Translations under genes and position numbers: made by a program
Shown: positions 33,487 through 42,752 of the stretch, one piece after another
Numbering within the stretch: the stretch's first letter is position 1
Layout of the letters: every line of letters starts with the position of its first letter
Notes under the pieces: model-generated
The model's input: only the letters and a program-made list of their open reading frames with translations
What the model was told of the DNA's origin: nothing
Databases searched by the model: none
Assembly (NCBI GenBank): GCA_002448445.1
Contig: DJYC01000028.1
Location: 40,951-104,950 of the forward strand
Reading direction: 5' to 3'
DNA from: Treponema sp. UBA6988
GTDB taxonomy: Bacteria > Spirochaetota > Spirochaetia > Treponematales > Treponemataceae
Length of the DNA: 64,000 nt

Positions 33487-35568
33487 TTAGACTTTGAATT
33501 TGTCTATCTGGCTTCCGATGGAAGAGATGCTTGAGTCCATGGAAGACGAAACTTTTGTAAGGTCATTTGCGTTAGACGTAATTCCCTGGGTTTCGTTTTC
33601 GATGTTGTTCATAAGATTTGAAATGTCGTTACTCATCGTGTAGAGCGCATTAATTTCTGCAAGAACCGAGTTGATGCTCTGAGAAATTTCTGATGAAGAA
33701 GTGCGTACTTCCGATGTATTTGAATTCATTTCGCTAAGGGCTTCAAGAACCTGCTTTGAACCTGCGTTCTGTTCCTGAATTGCTTCGTGAATCTGGCGGA
33801 CAAGCGAACTTGTTGTTTCGATTCTCTTAGAAACAGAGTCGAATGCAAGCTTTGATGCGGCGGATGCTTCCGTAACACCGTTGATTGTTTCCTGAACGCT
33901 GCGCAACTCTTCACCAATCTTTTTGGACTGAAGGCTGGATGTTTCTGCAAGCTTTCTGATTTCGTCTGCAACAACCGCAAAACCTTTACCTGCCTCTCCT
34001 GCGTGGGCTGCTTCGATAGCGGCGTTCATAGCCAAGAGGTTTGTCTGCTTAGCAATGTTATTTACGATGCTGTTTGCTTCTGCAAGAAGTTTTGACTGTT
34101 CGGAAATCTGGATAACCTGGTTGTTAACGAGTCTGTCTTTTGAAATACCAGTCTCTGTGTCCTGTGCAAGCGCTTCGAATTCCTGAGCCATGTGGGATAC
34201 GGAAGAATCCATGGTGGAGATGTTTTTAAGCATCTCTTCTACCGCTGCGGAAGCTTCTGATACGGATGATGCCTGGGAGTCGATGATAGAGCTGAATTTT
34301 GTTATGCTTGAAGAAACCTGCTGTGCGCCTGCCGCTGTCTGGTTTACGCTTTGTGTCTGGGTTTCTATCTTCTTGTCTATGTTGGAGACGGAACCGGTAA
34401 TGCTCTTTACGGAACCAGTAGTGTCGTTAATTTGGTTGCCAAGTTCACCGTTTACCTCTTTTAGCGCATCCTGTGAAAGTTTTATCGTGGCGATTATCTC
34501 GCGGATTTTTTCTACGAAGACGTTGAATGTGTTTACAAGGACACCTACTTCGTCGTTTGTCTGTGAAGGAATCTTTTTGGTAAGGTCTGCATCTCCTTCT
34601 GCAATGTCCGAAAGGCTTCTTGTTACCAGGTTGATTCTTCTAAGAACCCTCTTCATAACAAGGATAACTGCGATTGTTATTATGATGGCTATTATGATTC
34701 CAGAGAAAACCGTTGTGTTTGAAACTTTACTAACTGCATTCTGGATTTCTTCGTAGGGAACTACAATACCAACTTTCCAGCCTGCACCAACTTTTACCGG
34801 CGAAACGGAAACCATTACTTTTTCATTTTCATAGTCTATAATGGAAGCCTTTGTTTCGTTTGTCTGAAGGAGTTCACTGATTGCTTTGTCTTCCTTCAGG
34901 TCTGTCATGATAAGGTCTTTGTTGGGGTGGGCCAGGATTGTGCTGTTGGAGTCCGTTACGAACATGTAGCCGTTCTCTCCGATTTTAATAGAAGCAATTG
35001 TTTCCTGAATGAAGTTGAGCGACATCATTGCGTTAAAGAAGCCGAATGTCTTGCCCCTTGCATCTTTTGCGGCTACAGCAATTGGGAATACTGGCTGGCC
35101 GGTTGTTTTTGAGATGATTGCAACACCAATACAGTTGTCTTTTCCCTTTACCATTATGTCCTGGTAGTAGTCGCGGCTGTTTATGGCACCAACTTTACCG
35201 CGCAGGCCTGTGTCGCGGATGGACTGTCCGTCTGGTCCGCAGTAGAACATGTAGTCATAGTCCTTGTTGCAAAGCTGGGTGTTCTGCTGAAGCCATTTTA
35301 CTACTTCTTCACCATCTCCAGTTTTGCAGACTTCTGCCCCGGAGTATACCTTAAGGTCAAGAAGGTAGCTGTTGAGCCAAGATTCAATCTGGGCAGCACG
35401 TGCGTTTGAAATTTCTTTCATGTTTGATTCATAAACGTTGTCCATTACTGGTGAAAGAACCTTCAAGTTTACAAAAATCAAAATTGCAAACAGAATTACA
35501 ACGAGTGGAATCGTTATGAAGACGACTTTTGTTAAAATAGAATTGCGTCTTATTAATTTGTTATCCAT
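33487..35568 (-). CDS. Methyl-accepting chemotaxis protein with Cache-type sensor
   Basis: The 693-residue chemoreceptor has a membrane helix (about 14-34), a large periplasmic region (35-310) of Cache type (ESWLNSYLLDLKVYSGAEV, RDYYQDIMVKGKDNCIGVAI, and GENGYMFVTDSNSTILAHPN), a second helix (TTVFSGIIIAIIITIAVILVM), a HAMP segment and the signalling coiled coil with IVNNIAKQTNLLAMNAAIEAA and EAGKGFAVVADEIRKLAE. Cache domains bind amino acids, organic acids or other small solutes. The ATG at 35568 is chosen: the longer frame adds 35 residues that are not part of the helix, and GGGGGTGG is near this ATG. Confidence 0.93.
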   Translation of the reverse strand: MDNKLIRRNSILTKVVFITIPLVVILFAILIFVNLKVLSPVMDNVYESNMKEISNARAAQIESWLNSYLLDLKVYSGAEVCKTGDGEEVVKWLQQNTQLCNKDYDYMFYCGPDGQSIRDTGLRGKVGAINSRDYYQDIMVKGKDNCIGVAIISKTTGQPVFPIAVAAKDARGKTFGFFNAMMSLNFIQETIASIKIGENGYMFVTDSNSTILAHPNKDLIMTDLKEDKAISELLQTNETKASIIDYENEKVMVSVSPVKVGAGWKVGIVVPYEEIQNAVSKVSNTTVFSGIIIAIIITIAVILVMKRVLRRINLVTRSLSDIAEGDADLTKKIPSQTNDEVGVLVNTFNVFVEKIREIIATIKLSQDALKEVNGELGNQINDTTGSVKSITGSVSNIDKKIETQTQSVNQTAAGAQQVSSSITKFSSIIDSQASSVSEASAAVEEMLKNISTMDSSVSHMAQEFEALAQDTETGISKDRLVNNQVIQISEQSKLLAEANSIVNNIAKQTNLLAMNAAIEAAHAGEAGKGFAVVADEIRKLAETSSLQSKKIGEELRSVQETINGVTEASAASKLAFDSVSKRIETTSSLVRQIHEAIQEQNAGSKQVLEALSEMNSNTSEVRTSSSEISQSINSVLAEINALYTMSNDISNLMNNIENETQGITSNANDLTKVSSSMDSSISSIGSQIDKFKV

Positions 35569-35908
35569 TAAACCACCCCCAAATGAATAATTATAACTTT
35601 TGTTTATATCTGAATTTCGGTATGCAAATAAAAAACTTAAATTTATTATAAAACCAGAATGGGTATAAGTCAAATTTTGTGGAATTTAGCCTGAATTCTG
35701 GGCACAAACAGGCTCATGGTCTGGATTGTAGGCACGGCCGGGATTGGAGGGGCGCAAGTTGCCGCAGGCAATGGAGTGGGTAGGGCCCCACGGAACCCCG
35801 GAAAGCCCTTAGCAAAAGAAGCTGCCGCAAGAAAAAAAGAGAAAAAGCATCTATTGTTTGAATTCAAGACTTTTGCTATTATGCTTTAGCATTATTTGCG
35901 GAGGATTT
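35569..35908. other. Divergent promoter gap
   Basis: This 340-base gap holds the upstream regions of two divergent genes (chemoreceptor and PTS-like permease) and one GC-rich repeat at 35731-35826. No gene is seen. Confidence 0.5.
35731..35826 (+). repeat. GC-rich dispersed intergenic repeat, full copy
   Basis: Core CAATGGAGTGGGTAGGG (35769-35785), then CCCCACGGAACCCCGGAAAG; matches the copies at 37190, 42685 and 63955 base for base at most positions. Stems form between GCAAGTTGCC and GGCAATGGA-type segments and between AGGG and CCCCACGG. Confidence 0.6.
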
Positions 35909-37012
35909 ATGAATAAATATGTAAAAAGGTATTGCATAGATGCAATGTCCGGTATGGCGCAGGGATTGTTTGCTTCCCTTCTTATTGGAACTATAATCAA
36001 GACCTTGGGGGAACTGCTCCTTAGGCTGGGGACAAATCCCGTTTTTGAATTTCTGGTGAATGCCGGAAAGTTTGCAATGGAAGGCCATGTTGTAGGAGCC
36101 GCAATGGCTGTTGCAATTGGATATTCGCTTGGCGTTCCTGCCCTTGTTCTTTTTAGTCTTGCGGCCGTTGGTGCAACCGCAAATACCCTTGGCGGAGCTG
36201 GCGGACCTTTGGCTGTTTATATAATAGCAATTATTTCTTCTGAACTTGGAAACCTTGTTTCAAAGAAGACCCGCGTGGATATAATTGTAACTCCTTTGGT
36301 TACGATTCTTAGCGGAACACTTATTGCGGTTTTGTGCGCAAAGTGGATAGGTGCTGCCGCCGCTTCTATTGGCTACGTTATCATGTGGGCAACCCACCTG
36401 CATCCGTTTGTAATGGGAATTATTGTTAGCGTGATTGTTGGCATTGTGCTTACACTGCCAATTTCTTCTGCCGCAATTTGTGCTGCCCTTAGCCTTACCG
36501 GTTTGGCGGGCGGTGCTGCTGTTGCCGGTTGTTCTGCAAACATGATTGGTTTTGCGGTTATGAGCTTCCGCGAGAACAAATGGGGCGGTCTTTTGAGCCA
36601 GGGTCTTGGAACTTCCATGCTTCAGATGGCAAACATTATCAAGAACCCGCGCATTTGGCTGCCGGTTATTCTTTCTTCTGCTATTACGGGGCCAATTTCT
36701 ACCTGCGTTTTTAAGATGCAGATGAACGGCGCTCCAATAAGCTCCGGTATGGGAACTTGCGGTTTTGTTGGCCAGATTGGCGTTGCAACCGGCTGGTTCA
36801 GCCCTACGGATGCGGCTTTGCAGACTGCACAGAAGCTTGGAACTGTTTCCGCTGATGCTACGGCACAGGCCCTTGCCCTCTCTCCGACTGCTTTTGACTG
36901 GCTTGGGCTGATTCTTATTTGCTTTGTCTTGCCGGGCGTTTTAAGCTGGGCATTCGGTCTTTTGTTCAGGAAGATTGGCTGGATAAAGGAAGGCGACCTT
37001 ACGCTGGAGTAG
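35909..37012 (+). CDS. PTS IIC-like sugar permease (PTS_EIIC_2 type)
   Basis: The 367-residue integral membrane protein has about nine or ten hydrophobic segments with many Gly and Ala. It matches the phosphotransferase IIC family of the EIIC_2 type (MAQGLFASLLIGTIIKTLGELL, then GHVVGAAMAVAIGYSLGVPALVLFS, and ANTLGGAGGPLAVYIIAII). No IIA or IIB subunit is nearby and no His or Cys phosphorylation domain is fused, so it may work with other components or transport without phosphorylation. GCGGAGG precedes the ATG at 35909, which was preferred over a longer frame. A perfect terminator follows. Confidence 0.85.
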   Translation: MNKYVKRYCIDAMSGMAQGLFASLLIGTIIKTLGELLLRLGTNPVFEFLVNAGKFAMEGHVVGAAMAVAIGYSLGVPALVLFSLAAVGATANTLGGAGGPLAVYIIAIISSELGNLVSKKTRVDIIVTPLVTILSGTLIAVLCAKWIGAAAASIGYVIMWATHLHPFVMGIIVSVIVGIVLTLPISSAAICAALSLTGLAGGAAVAGCSANMIGFAVMSFRENKWGGLLSQGLGTSMLQMANIIKNPRIWLPVILSSAITGPISTCVFKMQMNGAPISSGMGTCGFVGQIGVATGWFSPTDAALQTAQKLGTVSADATAQALALSPTAFDWLGLILICFVLPGVLSWAFGLLFRKIGWIKEGDLTLE

Positions 37013-37071
37013 GATGAGCTGCCGGGTAGGAATTGCGTTTGGCGGTTTTTGCCCGGGGTGGGTTGTAATAT

Positions 37072-37120
37072 AAACTGGCGGAGATTTCAAGTGTGACTTT
37101 AAATCTCCGCCAGTTTTTTA
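37072..37120 (+). terminator. Terminator of the PTS-like permease gene
   Basis: A 16-bp perfect stem (AAACTGGCGGAGATTT 37072-37087 with its complement 37101-37116) with a 13-base loop is followed by TTTT. Confidence 0.95.
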
Positions 37121-37150
37121 AAGATTACTTGTTGCTTGTTGCAAAATAAT

Positions 37151-37330
37151 CCTACGCCGCCGTGGAGGGGCGCACGGGAGTGCGTTGCGGAGCAATGGAG
37201 CGGGGAGGGACCCGCGGAACCCTGAAAGGGCGGTGACGAAAGGGGCGTTTTGCCGATTGTAGTAAGGGAACGTTTGGTAGAGCAAGAAGGACTACCGTCC
37301 TAGAGGCTACCGTCCAAAAGAAGAAGGGGC
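37151..37330 (+). repeat. GC-rich dispersed intergenic repeat, long copy
   Basis: Begins CCTACGCCGCCGTGGAGG (as at 63917), has GGAGCAATGGAGCGGGGAGG and CCCGCGGAACCCTGAAAGGG, then continues with a less conserved stretch including ACCGTCC repeats. It fills most of the 358-base gap before dnaX. Confidence 0.65.
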
Positions 37331-37335
37331 TGTCC

Positions 37336-37364
37336 TTGCCCAATCGGCGGATTTAGGGTATTCT
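37336..37364 (+). promoter_or_regulatory. Promoter of dnaX, leaderless
   Basis: TTGCCC (37336-37341), 17-base spacer and TATTCT (37359-37364), six bases before the ATG at 37371; no Shine-Dalgarno. It lies at the very edge of the dispersed repeat. Confidence 0.6.
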
Positions 37365-37370
37365 TAATTT

Positions 37371-39296
37371 ATGGCTTATGAAGTTACGGCGACCAGGAGA
37401 AGGCCGCAGAGATTTGAAGATTTGGTCGGGCAGGAATTTGTTGCCGAGACTTTTAGGAATACGATTGCTTCCGGGAAGATTGCCCACGCTTATTTATTTT
37501 CGGGGCCGCGCGGTTGTGGTAAGACTTCCACGGCACGCATTTTGGCAAAGGCACTGAACTGTCAGAAGGGCCCAACAGCAAGTCCCTGTGGCGAGTGTGA
37601 GGCTTGTAAGGAGATTACGGCTGGTTCTTCTCTTGATGTTATAGAGATTGACGGTGCTTCCAATACGAGCGTTAATGATGTGCGCCAAATCAAGGACGAG
37701 GTTCTTTTTCCCCCGAACTCTTGCCGCTACAAGATTTACATTATAGACGAAGTTCACATGCTTTCTACTAGCGCTTTTAATGCGCTTTTAAAGACAATTG
37801 AGGAGCCGCCGCCATACGTTGTCTTTATTTTTGCCACTACGGAGCTTCAGAAGGTTCCGGCTACCATAAAGTCCCGCTGCCAGCAGTTCAACTTCCGCCT
37901 GGTTCCGGTGGAAAAGGTTAAGGAACAGCTTGCCCTTGCTGCACAGGAGAGCGGAATTAAGGCTGATGACGAGGCGCTTTACTGGATTGCCAGGGAAAGC
38001 GGCGGCAGTATGCGCGACAGCTACACGCTTTTTGACCAGGTTGCGGCTTTTAGCGGTGGCGAGATTACCTACGAAAAGATCCGCGACAAGCTTGGCCTTG
38101 TTGGCGTTGACCGGCTTAACGAGCTTTTTGGCCTTTGCGTTAAGGGGGATTCCACCAATGCGCTTTTGAAGCTTGATGAATACATGCAGAACGGTGTTAG
38201 CATTGAGCAGCTTATTTCCAACTGTACGGATTATCTCCGCTCTGTTTTGCTGATTAAGAACGGCGTAAAAAAAGAGGCCCTTCTTGGCCAGTCTGCCGAG
38301 CGTTTTTCTGCAGAGGTTCTGGATGCATGGAATTCCGTGCAGATTGAGCGGGCTTTGGGCTTGTTCATGCAGCTTTACAGGGACATCCGTTATTCGCTTA
38401 GCCCCCGCTATGAATTTGAGCTTGCGGTTAGCCGTCTTTGCTGGCTTTCTGAATACGTTAGTCCTGCTGACGTAAAGAAGGCGGTGGATGCGGTTAAGCC
38501 TTTGCTTGATGAATCTGTTAGGGCTTCCGCTTCTGTTGCAGCTTCAGCTGTGGCAAGCGAGGCGGGTGTTTCTTCTTCCCAAGCAGGCACTTCTTCCCAG
38601 GCAGGCACTTCTTCCCAAGCTGGAGCTAAAAGCGGTGGTGCTTATGTTCCCCAGTTTGCGGCTTTGCAGGAAGATTCCGGGGGGCAAAGTCACCCTTTTC
38701 CTGATGGCGGAGCTGAACCGCCGGATACAAATTCAGCGGAAAACATTGGGGCAGACGCAGCTTCTTCTTGGGAGGACAGTGAGCAACCACCTGCACCGGA
38801 TGAAGGTGAATGGCAGGGCGGCTTTGACTGGCAGCCTTCTCCAGAAGGGCAGGTAAGCACTTCAAGCGAGGCGGCTCCAGAGCAAGCAGCCCCTCTTGGG
38901 CAGACAGAGCAGACAGAACAGGCAGAATCAGATTTACCGCAGACGGAAGTTCCTGTTTCTTCTGTGGACACGGGCGACATTCAAAAAGTCAGGGCCACGA
39001 TGATTTCTGACTTTTCCGTAAACGAGCCACTTATTGCGGGGCTTTTGGAAAAGACCTTTGACTGGAAGCTGGGAGGCGACACTCTTGTTTTGTGCACGGA
39101 AAACACATTCGAGATTATGCAGCTGGAGCAGAATGCGGCTAAGTTTGCGTCCTACCTAGAAAAAGTGTATGGGCGCAGGATAGATTTTAAGCCTGTGCAT
39201 ATAGAGCGCAAGCCAGAAGTGACCCTTGCTGATTTGCCGGTGCAAGTGCAGCTTTTGCGGGATACGTTTAAAGGCAGCGTTATTGGAATAAACTAA
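37371..39296 (+). CDS. dnaX: DNA polymerase III subunit gamma/tau
   Basis: DnaX is the ATPase of the clamp loader and the link between polymerase cores. The 641-residue protein has Walker A GPRGCGKTS (45-53), four zinc cysteines (Cys64, 73, 76, 79 in CQKGPTASPCGECEACK), IYIIDEVHMLS, FATTELQKVPATIKSRCQQF and the domain III region. Between residues 390 and 530 is a low-complexity linker, including three near-identical 18-base repeats encoding SSQAGT (38576-38629), followed by acidic and Gln-rich sequence and a conserved C-terminal domain. The start is leaderless. ybaB and recR follow in one operon. Confidence 0.95.
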   Translation: MAYEVTATRRRPQRFEDLVGQEFVAETFRNTIASGKIAHAYLFSGPRGCGKTSTARILAKALNCQKGPTASPCGECEACKEITAGSSLDVIEIDGASNTSVNDVRQIKDEVLFPPNSCRYKIYIIDEVHMLSTSAFNALLKTIEEPPPYVVFIFATTELQKVPATIKSRCQQFNFRLVPVEKVKEQLALAAQESGIKADDEALYWIARESGGSMRDSYTLFDQVAAFSGGEITYEKIRDKLGLVGVDRLNELFGLCVKGDSTNALLKLDEYMQNGVSIEQLISNCTDYLRSVLLIKNGVKKEALLGQSAERFSAEVLDAWNSVQIERALGLFMQLYRDIRYSLSPRYEFELAVSRLCWLSEYVSPADVKKAVDAVKPLLDESVRASASVAASAVASEAGVSSSQAGTSSQAGTSSQAGAKSGGAYVPQFAALQEDSGGQSHPFPDGGAEPPDTNSAENIGADAASSWEDSEQPPAPDEGEWQGGFDWQPSPEGQVSTSSEAAPEQAAPLGQTEQTEQAESDLPQTEVPVSSVDTGDIQKVRATMISDFSVNEPLIAGLLEKTFDWKLGGDTLVLCTENTFEIMQLEQNAAKFASYLEKVYGRRIDFKPVHIERKPEVTLADLPVQVQLLRDTFKGSVIGIN

Positions 39297-39313
39297 AATT
39301 GATGGAGTGAAAA

Positions 39314-39634
39314 ATGAATCCTTTTGAAATGCTAAAAAATCTTGGAAATCTTAACGGACTAAAGGAGCAGCTTGAGCAGACCCAGGAAAAGCTTTCCACT
39401 ATTACCGCAACTGGTTCTGCCGGCGGAAATATGGTGAATGTTACCCTTAACGGCAAGTTTGAGCTTGTGGACATTCATCTTGACCCCATTTGCGTGGACA
39501 ACCGCGACATTCCCATGCTGCAGGACTTGATAAAGGCTGCCCACCATGATGCCATGTCCCGTGTTCAGGATCAGATAAAGGCAGAGCTTGGCCCCATGCT
39601 TTCCGGAATGAATCTTCCCGGACTTGGTCTGTAA
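39314..39634 (+). CDS. YbaB/EbfC-family nucleoid-associated protein
   Basis: The 106-residue protein has the family layout: N-terminal helix (MLKNLGNLNGLKEQLEQTQEKL), three beta strands with GGNMVNVTLNGKFELVDIHLDP and a C-terminal helix. EbfC/YbaB dimers bind DNA and compact the nucleoid. The dnaX-ybaB-recR order is conserved in many bacteria. GGAGTG lies before the ATG and recR follows after three bases. Confidence 0.92.
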   Translation: MNPFEMLKNLGNLNGLKEQLEQTQEKLSTITATGSAGGNMVNVTLNGKFELVDIHLDPICVDNRDIPMLQDLIKAAHHDAMSRVQDQIKAELGPMLSGMNLPGLGL

Positions 39635-39637
39635 AAG

Positions 39638-40234
39638 ATGAACGCACTTGACGAAATTACCGAAAGTTTTTCCCGCCTTCCCGGTATTGGTAAAAAAAGC
39701 GCTGCCCGCATTGCAAACCACCTTTTAAAGGCAGACCCATCTTTTATGGAACGCTTTTCCCAGCAGATTGCCACTTTGCAAAGCAGGATAAAGCCCTGCC
39801 CTGTATGCGGTTCATGGACGGAAAGCGACTTGTGCCAGGTATGCTCGGATATGACAAGGGACCGCTCAACAATCTGTGTGGTGGAACAGGCGCAGGATGT
39901 TTCTACTATAGACAATTCCCACGAATACCACGGACTTTTCCATGTGCTTGGTGGCGTTATTTCTCCGCTCGACGGAATTGGACCTTCCCAGCTTAGGATA
40001 GATTCACTGATTCAGCGGGTAAAAGAGGGTAATGTAAAGGAAGTGATTCTTGCTACAAACCCAACTGTTGAAGGCGACACGACGGCCCTTTACATTCAGC
40101 GGATGCTTGCAGACAGTGCAGGTGACTCTTGCACGGTAACGCGTCTTGCTTCCGGGCTTCCTGTTGGGGGAGACCTTGAGTATGCGGACAGGCTTACTCT
40201 TGCGCGCAGTTTTAGAGGGCGTGTAAGGGTTTAG
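39638..40234 (+). CDS. recR: Recombination mediator protein RecR
   Basis: RecR acts with RecO (and RecF) to load RecA on gapped DNA. The 198-residue protein has the helix-hairpin-helix (SRLPGIGKKSAARIANHLL), the four-cysteine zinc finger (CPVCGSWTESDLCQVC) and the TOPRIM domain (CVVEQAQDVSTIDNSHEYHG, then VILATNPTVEGDTTALYIQ), ending GLPVGGDLEYADRLTLARSFRGR. Everything expected is present at normal length. It is the third gene of the dnaX operon. Confidence 0.97.
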   Translation: MNALDEITESFSRLPGIGKKSAARIANHLLKADPSFMERFSQQIATLQSRIKPCPVCGSWTESDLCQVCSDMTRDRSTICVVEQAQDVSTIDNSHEYHGLFHVLGGVISPLDGIGPSQLRIDSLIQRVKEGNVKEVILATNPTVEGDTTALYIQRMLADSAGDSCTVTRLASGLPVGGDLEYADRLTLARSFRGRVRV

Positions 40235-40261
40235 AAAGAAATTTTCTTCTTATTCTTTTGG

Positions 40262-40370
40262 ACCTGCCTTAATTTGCTAACCCGCTTTCCAGGGCTACGC
40301 TTTCGCTCCGGCCCGCCTTGCGGCGGTCTTGCTGCGCAACCCTTCCAATCGGGGGTAGGCCGTAATGTGC
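40262..40370 (-). repeat. GC-rich dispersed intergenic repeat, reverse copy
   Basis: On the minus strand it reads CCTACCCCCGATTGGAAGGG at its start and TGGAAAGCGGGTTAGCAAA at its end, matching the ends of the copy at 42637. The central part differs (GGCGGGCCGGAGCGAAAGCG). It lies in the 231-base gap between the convergent recR and ppk genes. Confidence 0.6.
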
Positions 40371-40413
40371 GGAAGGTCAGTTGGCTATGCAAACACATAG
40401 TTCTTCTAAATAG

Positions 40414-40436
40414 ATTATCGGGTCAAGCCCGATAAT
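40414..40436. repeat. Small palindromic element
   Basis: ATTATCGGG (40414-40422) and CCCGATAAT (40428-40436) form a 9-bp perfect stem with a TCAAG loop. There is no T run, so it is not a classical terminator, although it lies between convergent genes. Confidence 0.5.
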
Positions 40437-40465
40437 GACATTATTCTGGATTAATCAGTGATACC

Positions 40466-42613
40466 CTAATCCTTTCGCCTAATGATGAATTCCGTTTTGG
40501 GAGATTTTACCTGTTCGGCAAGTCTTTTGTACCTTGTGTGGAATTCTTCCTGAACCCTGATGGCAGCTTCCCTTGCAGAAGGCGATTTTTCTTTCCAGCT
40601 TCCGTCACTTTGCAAAGTAAGGCTGTGGGTGTTGTCCCTAAAGTACAAAAAGAGCATGTCTTTTAGCTGCTTAAAGACTTCCTGGTCGCGTACCGGGAAC
40701 ATAAGTTCTATGCGGCGGTCAAGGTTGCGGTCCATCCAGTCTGCGCTGCTAAGGTATAGTTCTTCGTTGCCTCCGTTCTGAAAATAGAAGGCGCGGCTGT
40801 GCTCCAGGTTGCGGTCTACAATGCTTACCACGCTGATGTTTTTGCTCATGCCTTCTACACCAGGTATTAGCGTGCAGATTCCCCTTACGTTCAGCATGAT
40901 TTTTACACCGGCCTGGGATGCTTGGTAGAGCTTTTCTATGATTTGCGTGTGGCAGAGGCTGTTCATCTTGGCAACAATTAGTCCGGGCGAGTCGTGGGTG
41001 CTCTGGCGGATTTCGCGGTCAATCATTTCTATAAGGCGGCTTTTTAGCGTGACAGGTGCCATAAAGAGGTGGTGCATTGGCTGGATTGCGCTGTAGCCCG
41101 AGATTACGTTAAAGAAGAGGGTTGCGTCGTTTGCAATGTCGTAGTTGGACGTAAAGATGGAAAAGTCCTGGTAGTGGCATGCCGTCTTTGGGTTGTAGTT
41201 GCCTGTGCTAAGGTGGATGTAGCGCCTTATTCCGTCGCTTTCCCGCCTGATTACAAGGCATATTTTTGCGTGGACCTTTAAATTTACAACTCCGTAGATT
41301 ACAGTGACACCGGCTTTTTCCAGTTGGGATGCCCAGGTTATGTTGCGCTGCTCGTCAAAGCGTGCCTTTAGTTCAACAAAGGCTGTAACGGCTTTTCCGC
41401 TTTGGGCTGCGGCTTCCAGTGCGCTTATGATTGGGCTGTCGTTGCCGGTTCTGTAGAGCGTAATTTTTATGGCAAGCACACCGGGGTCTTTTGCGGCGTC
41501 CCTTATGAATTTTACTACCGGGTCGTAGCTTTGGTAGGGTACGTTAAGAAGCACGTCGTGTTGGCGGAAGGTGTTCCAGAAGGTGTCTTCTTCCGGCAGG
41601 TCCTGCGGGAAAAAATGCTTCCATTCGGGGTAGGTAAGTTCCTTGGCAGTGGGAAGGCCTTCTGCAAGGGGGGAAATCTGCATGAGAGTTTCCGGGTCAA
41701 AGAGTCCGTCTACCTGGTAAACGTCGTCGTCGGGCAAGTTTAGCTTTTCCTGGATTATGCTGCGGATTTTTGCACTTGTTGAGTTGCACACCATGCGGAC
41801 TGCAAAGGAATTCTGTCTTTTTTCCAAGACTTTTTCCATGGCCTGAATGTAGTTGGAGGTTGCGTCTTCGTCAACTGCAAGGTCTGCGTCGCGGTCAACT
41901 TTAAAAAGCAGCGTTTCCTTTGCATTGTAGCCGGGGAAAAGTTCGCGGCCGTAGAGGGCAATAATGTCGTCCAGAGTGGCAAACTGTTTTTGCATTGGCG
42001 AAGATGCTTCCGGGAGCTGAATTATGCGCGGAAGGTTTGACGGAATTTGAACCAGGGCTAGTGTATAGTCGGAATCGATTGCTGCGGAAAGCGGGGTCTG
42101 CTTTAGGTGAATGCCTGGCATTGGCACAAGGATGAATGCTGCGTAGAGGGAGCCGCCCCTTATGCTTGGAAAGACAATGCCGTCTGCCCGCTGGGGGGTT
42201 AGGACAGGGGAAATGTCGTGCAAAAAATAGTTTTGCGTAAAGGATTTTTGCTCGGCGGAAAGCTTTTCTGGAGGAATGTAGGCAATTCCTTTTGCGGCAA
42301 GCTTTGGCAGAATGTCGTTGCAAAGGGTTTCGTACTGCAATTTTACAATTTCGTGGCAGCGCTTGGAGATTTGCTTTAAGAGCTGGCTGGGGGTAAATCC
42401 GCTTGAGTCTATAAAGTGGGGGTCTTCTTCTTTTTGACGCTTTATGGAAGCTACGCGCACTTGAAAGAATTCCTCAAAGTTTGTGGAGGTGATTCCCAAG
42501 AATGCAAGCCTTTCTAAAAGTGGCACTTCTTTGCGGCAGGCTTCGTTTAAAACGCGGGCATTGAATTCTATCCAGCTTAGTTCGCGGTTAAAGAATTTAT
42601 AGTTAGCAGGCAT
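40466..42613 (-). CDS. ppk1: Polyphosphate kinase 1
   Basis: PPK1 reversibly makes inorganic polyphosphate from ATP. The 715-residue protein is full length: FFNRELSWIEFNARVLNEA (N domain), HDISPVLTPQ, then DVLLNVPYQSYDPVVKFI, VNLKVHAKICLVIRR with the phosphorylated His (about residue 444), STGNYNPKTA, and DRNLEHSRAFYFQNGG with the second conserved His. TCCTCCT on the minus-strand complement (AGGAGGA) precedes the ATG. The next gene upstream on this strand is a Ppx/GppA phosphatase; a GC-rich repeat separates them. Confidence 0.96.
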   Translation of the reverse strand: MPANYKFFNRELSWIEFNARVLNEACRKEVPLLERLAFLGITSTNFEEFFQVRVASIKRQKEEDPHFIDSSGFTPSQLLKQISKRCHEIVKLQYETLCNDILPKLAAKGIAYIPPEKLSAEQKSFTQNYFLHDISPVLTPQRADGIVFPSIRGGSLYAAFILVPMPGIHLKQTPLSAAIDSDYTLALVQIPSNLPRIIQLPEASSPMQKQFATLDDIIALYGRELFPGYNAKETLLFKVDRDADLAVDEDATSNYIQAMEKVLEKRQNSFAVRMVCNSTSAKIRSIIQEKLNLPDDDVYQVDGLFDPETLMQISPLAEGLPTAKELTYPEWKHFFPQDLPEEDTFWNTFRQHDVLLNVPYQSYDPVVKFIRDAAKDPGVLAIKITLYRTGNDSPIISALEAAAQSGKAVTAFVELKARFDEQRNITWASQLEKAGVTVIYGVVNLKVHAKICLVIRRESDGIRRYIHLSTGNYNPKTACHYQDFSIFTSNYDIANDATLFFNVISGYSAIQPMHHLFMAPVTLKSRLIEMIDREIRQSTHDSPGLIVAKMNSLCHTQIIEKLYQASQAGVKIMLNVRGICTLIPGVEGMSKNISVVSIVDRNLEHSRAFYFQNGGNEELYLSSADWMDRNLDRRIELMFPVRDQEVFKQLKDMLFLYFRDNTHSLTLQSDGSWKEKSPSAREAAIRVQEEFHTRYKRLAEQVKSPKTEFIIRRKD

Positions 42614-42636
42614 AAGTCCTCCTTTTGCAAAAAAAA

Positions 42637-42745
42637 GCCTACCCCCGATTGTAAGGGCGGGCGCAGCCCGTTGCCACAGGCAATGGAGCGGGTAGGGTCC
42701 CGCGGAACCCTGGAAAGCGGGTTAGCAAAAAAAATACGGTCCAAA
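42637..42745 (+). repeat. GC-rich dispersed intergenic repeat, full copy
   Basis: CCTACCCCCGATTGTAAGGG at the start, core CAATGGAGCGGGTAGGG and CCCGCGGAACCCTGGAAAG, and GGGTTAGCAAAA at the end. CCCGTTGCC pairs with GGCAATGGAGCGGG, giving one obvious hairpin. Confidence 0.65.
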
Positions 42746-42752
42746 AAAGTAT

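Noticed and set aside
35909..37012. Complete phosphotransferase operon around the IIC-like permease
   Set aside because: No IIA, IIB, HPr or EI gene is adjacent, and the gene has its own terminator.
38266..38275. Slippery A-rich heptamer in dnaX that could cause programmed frameshifting to a shorter gamma form
   Set aside because: It lies at about codon 300, well before the E. coli gamma stop position, has no clear downstream stem-loop or upstream Shine-Dalgarno, and the shifted frame stays open too long to act as a sharp stop.
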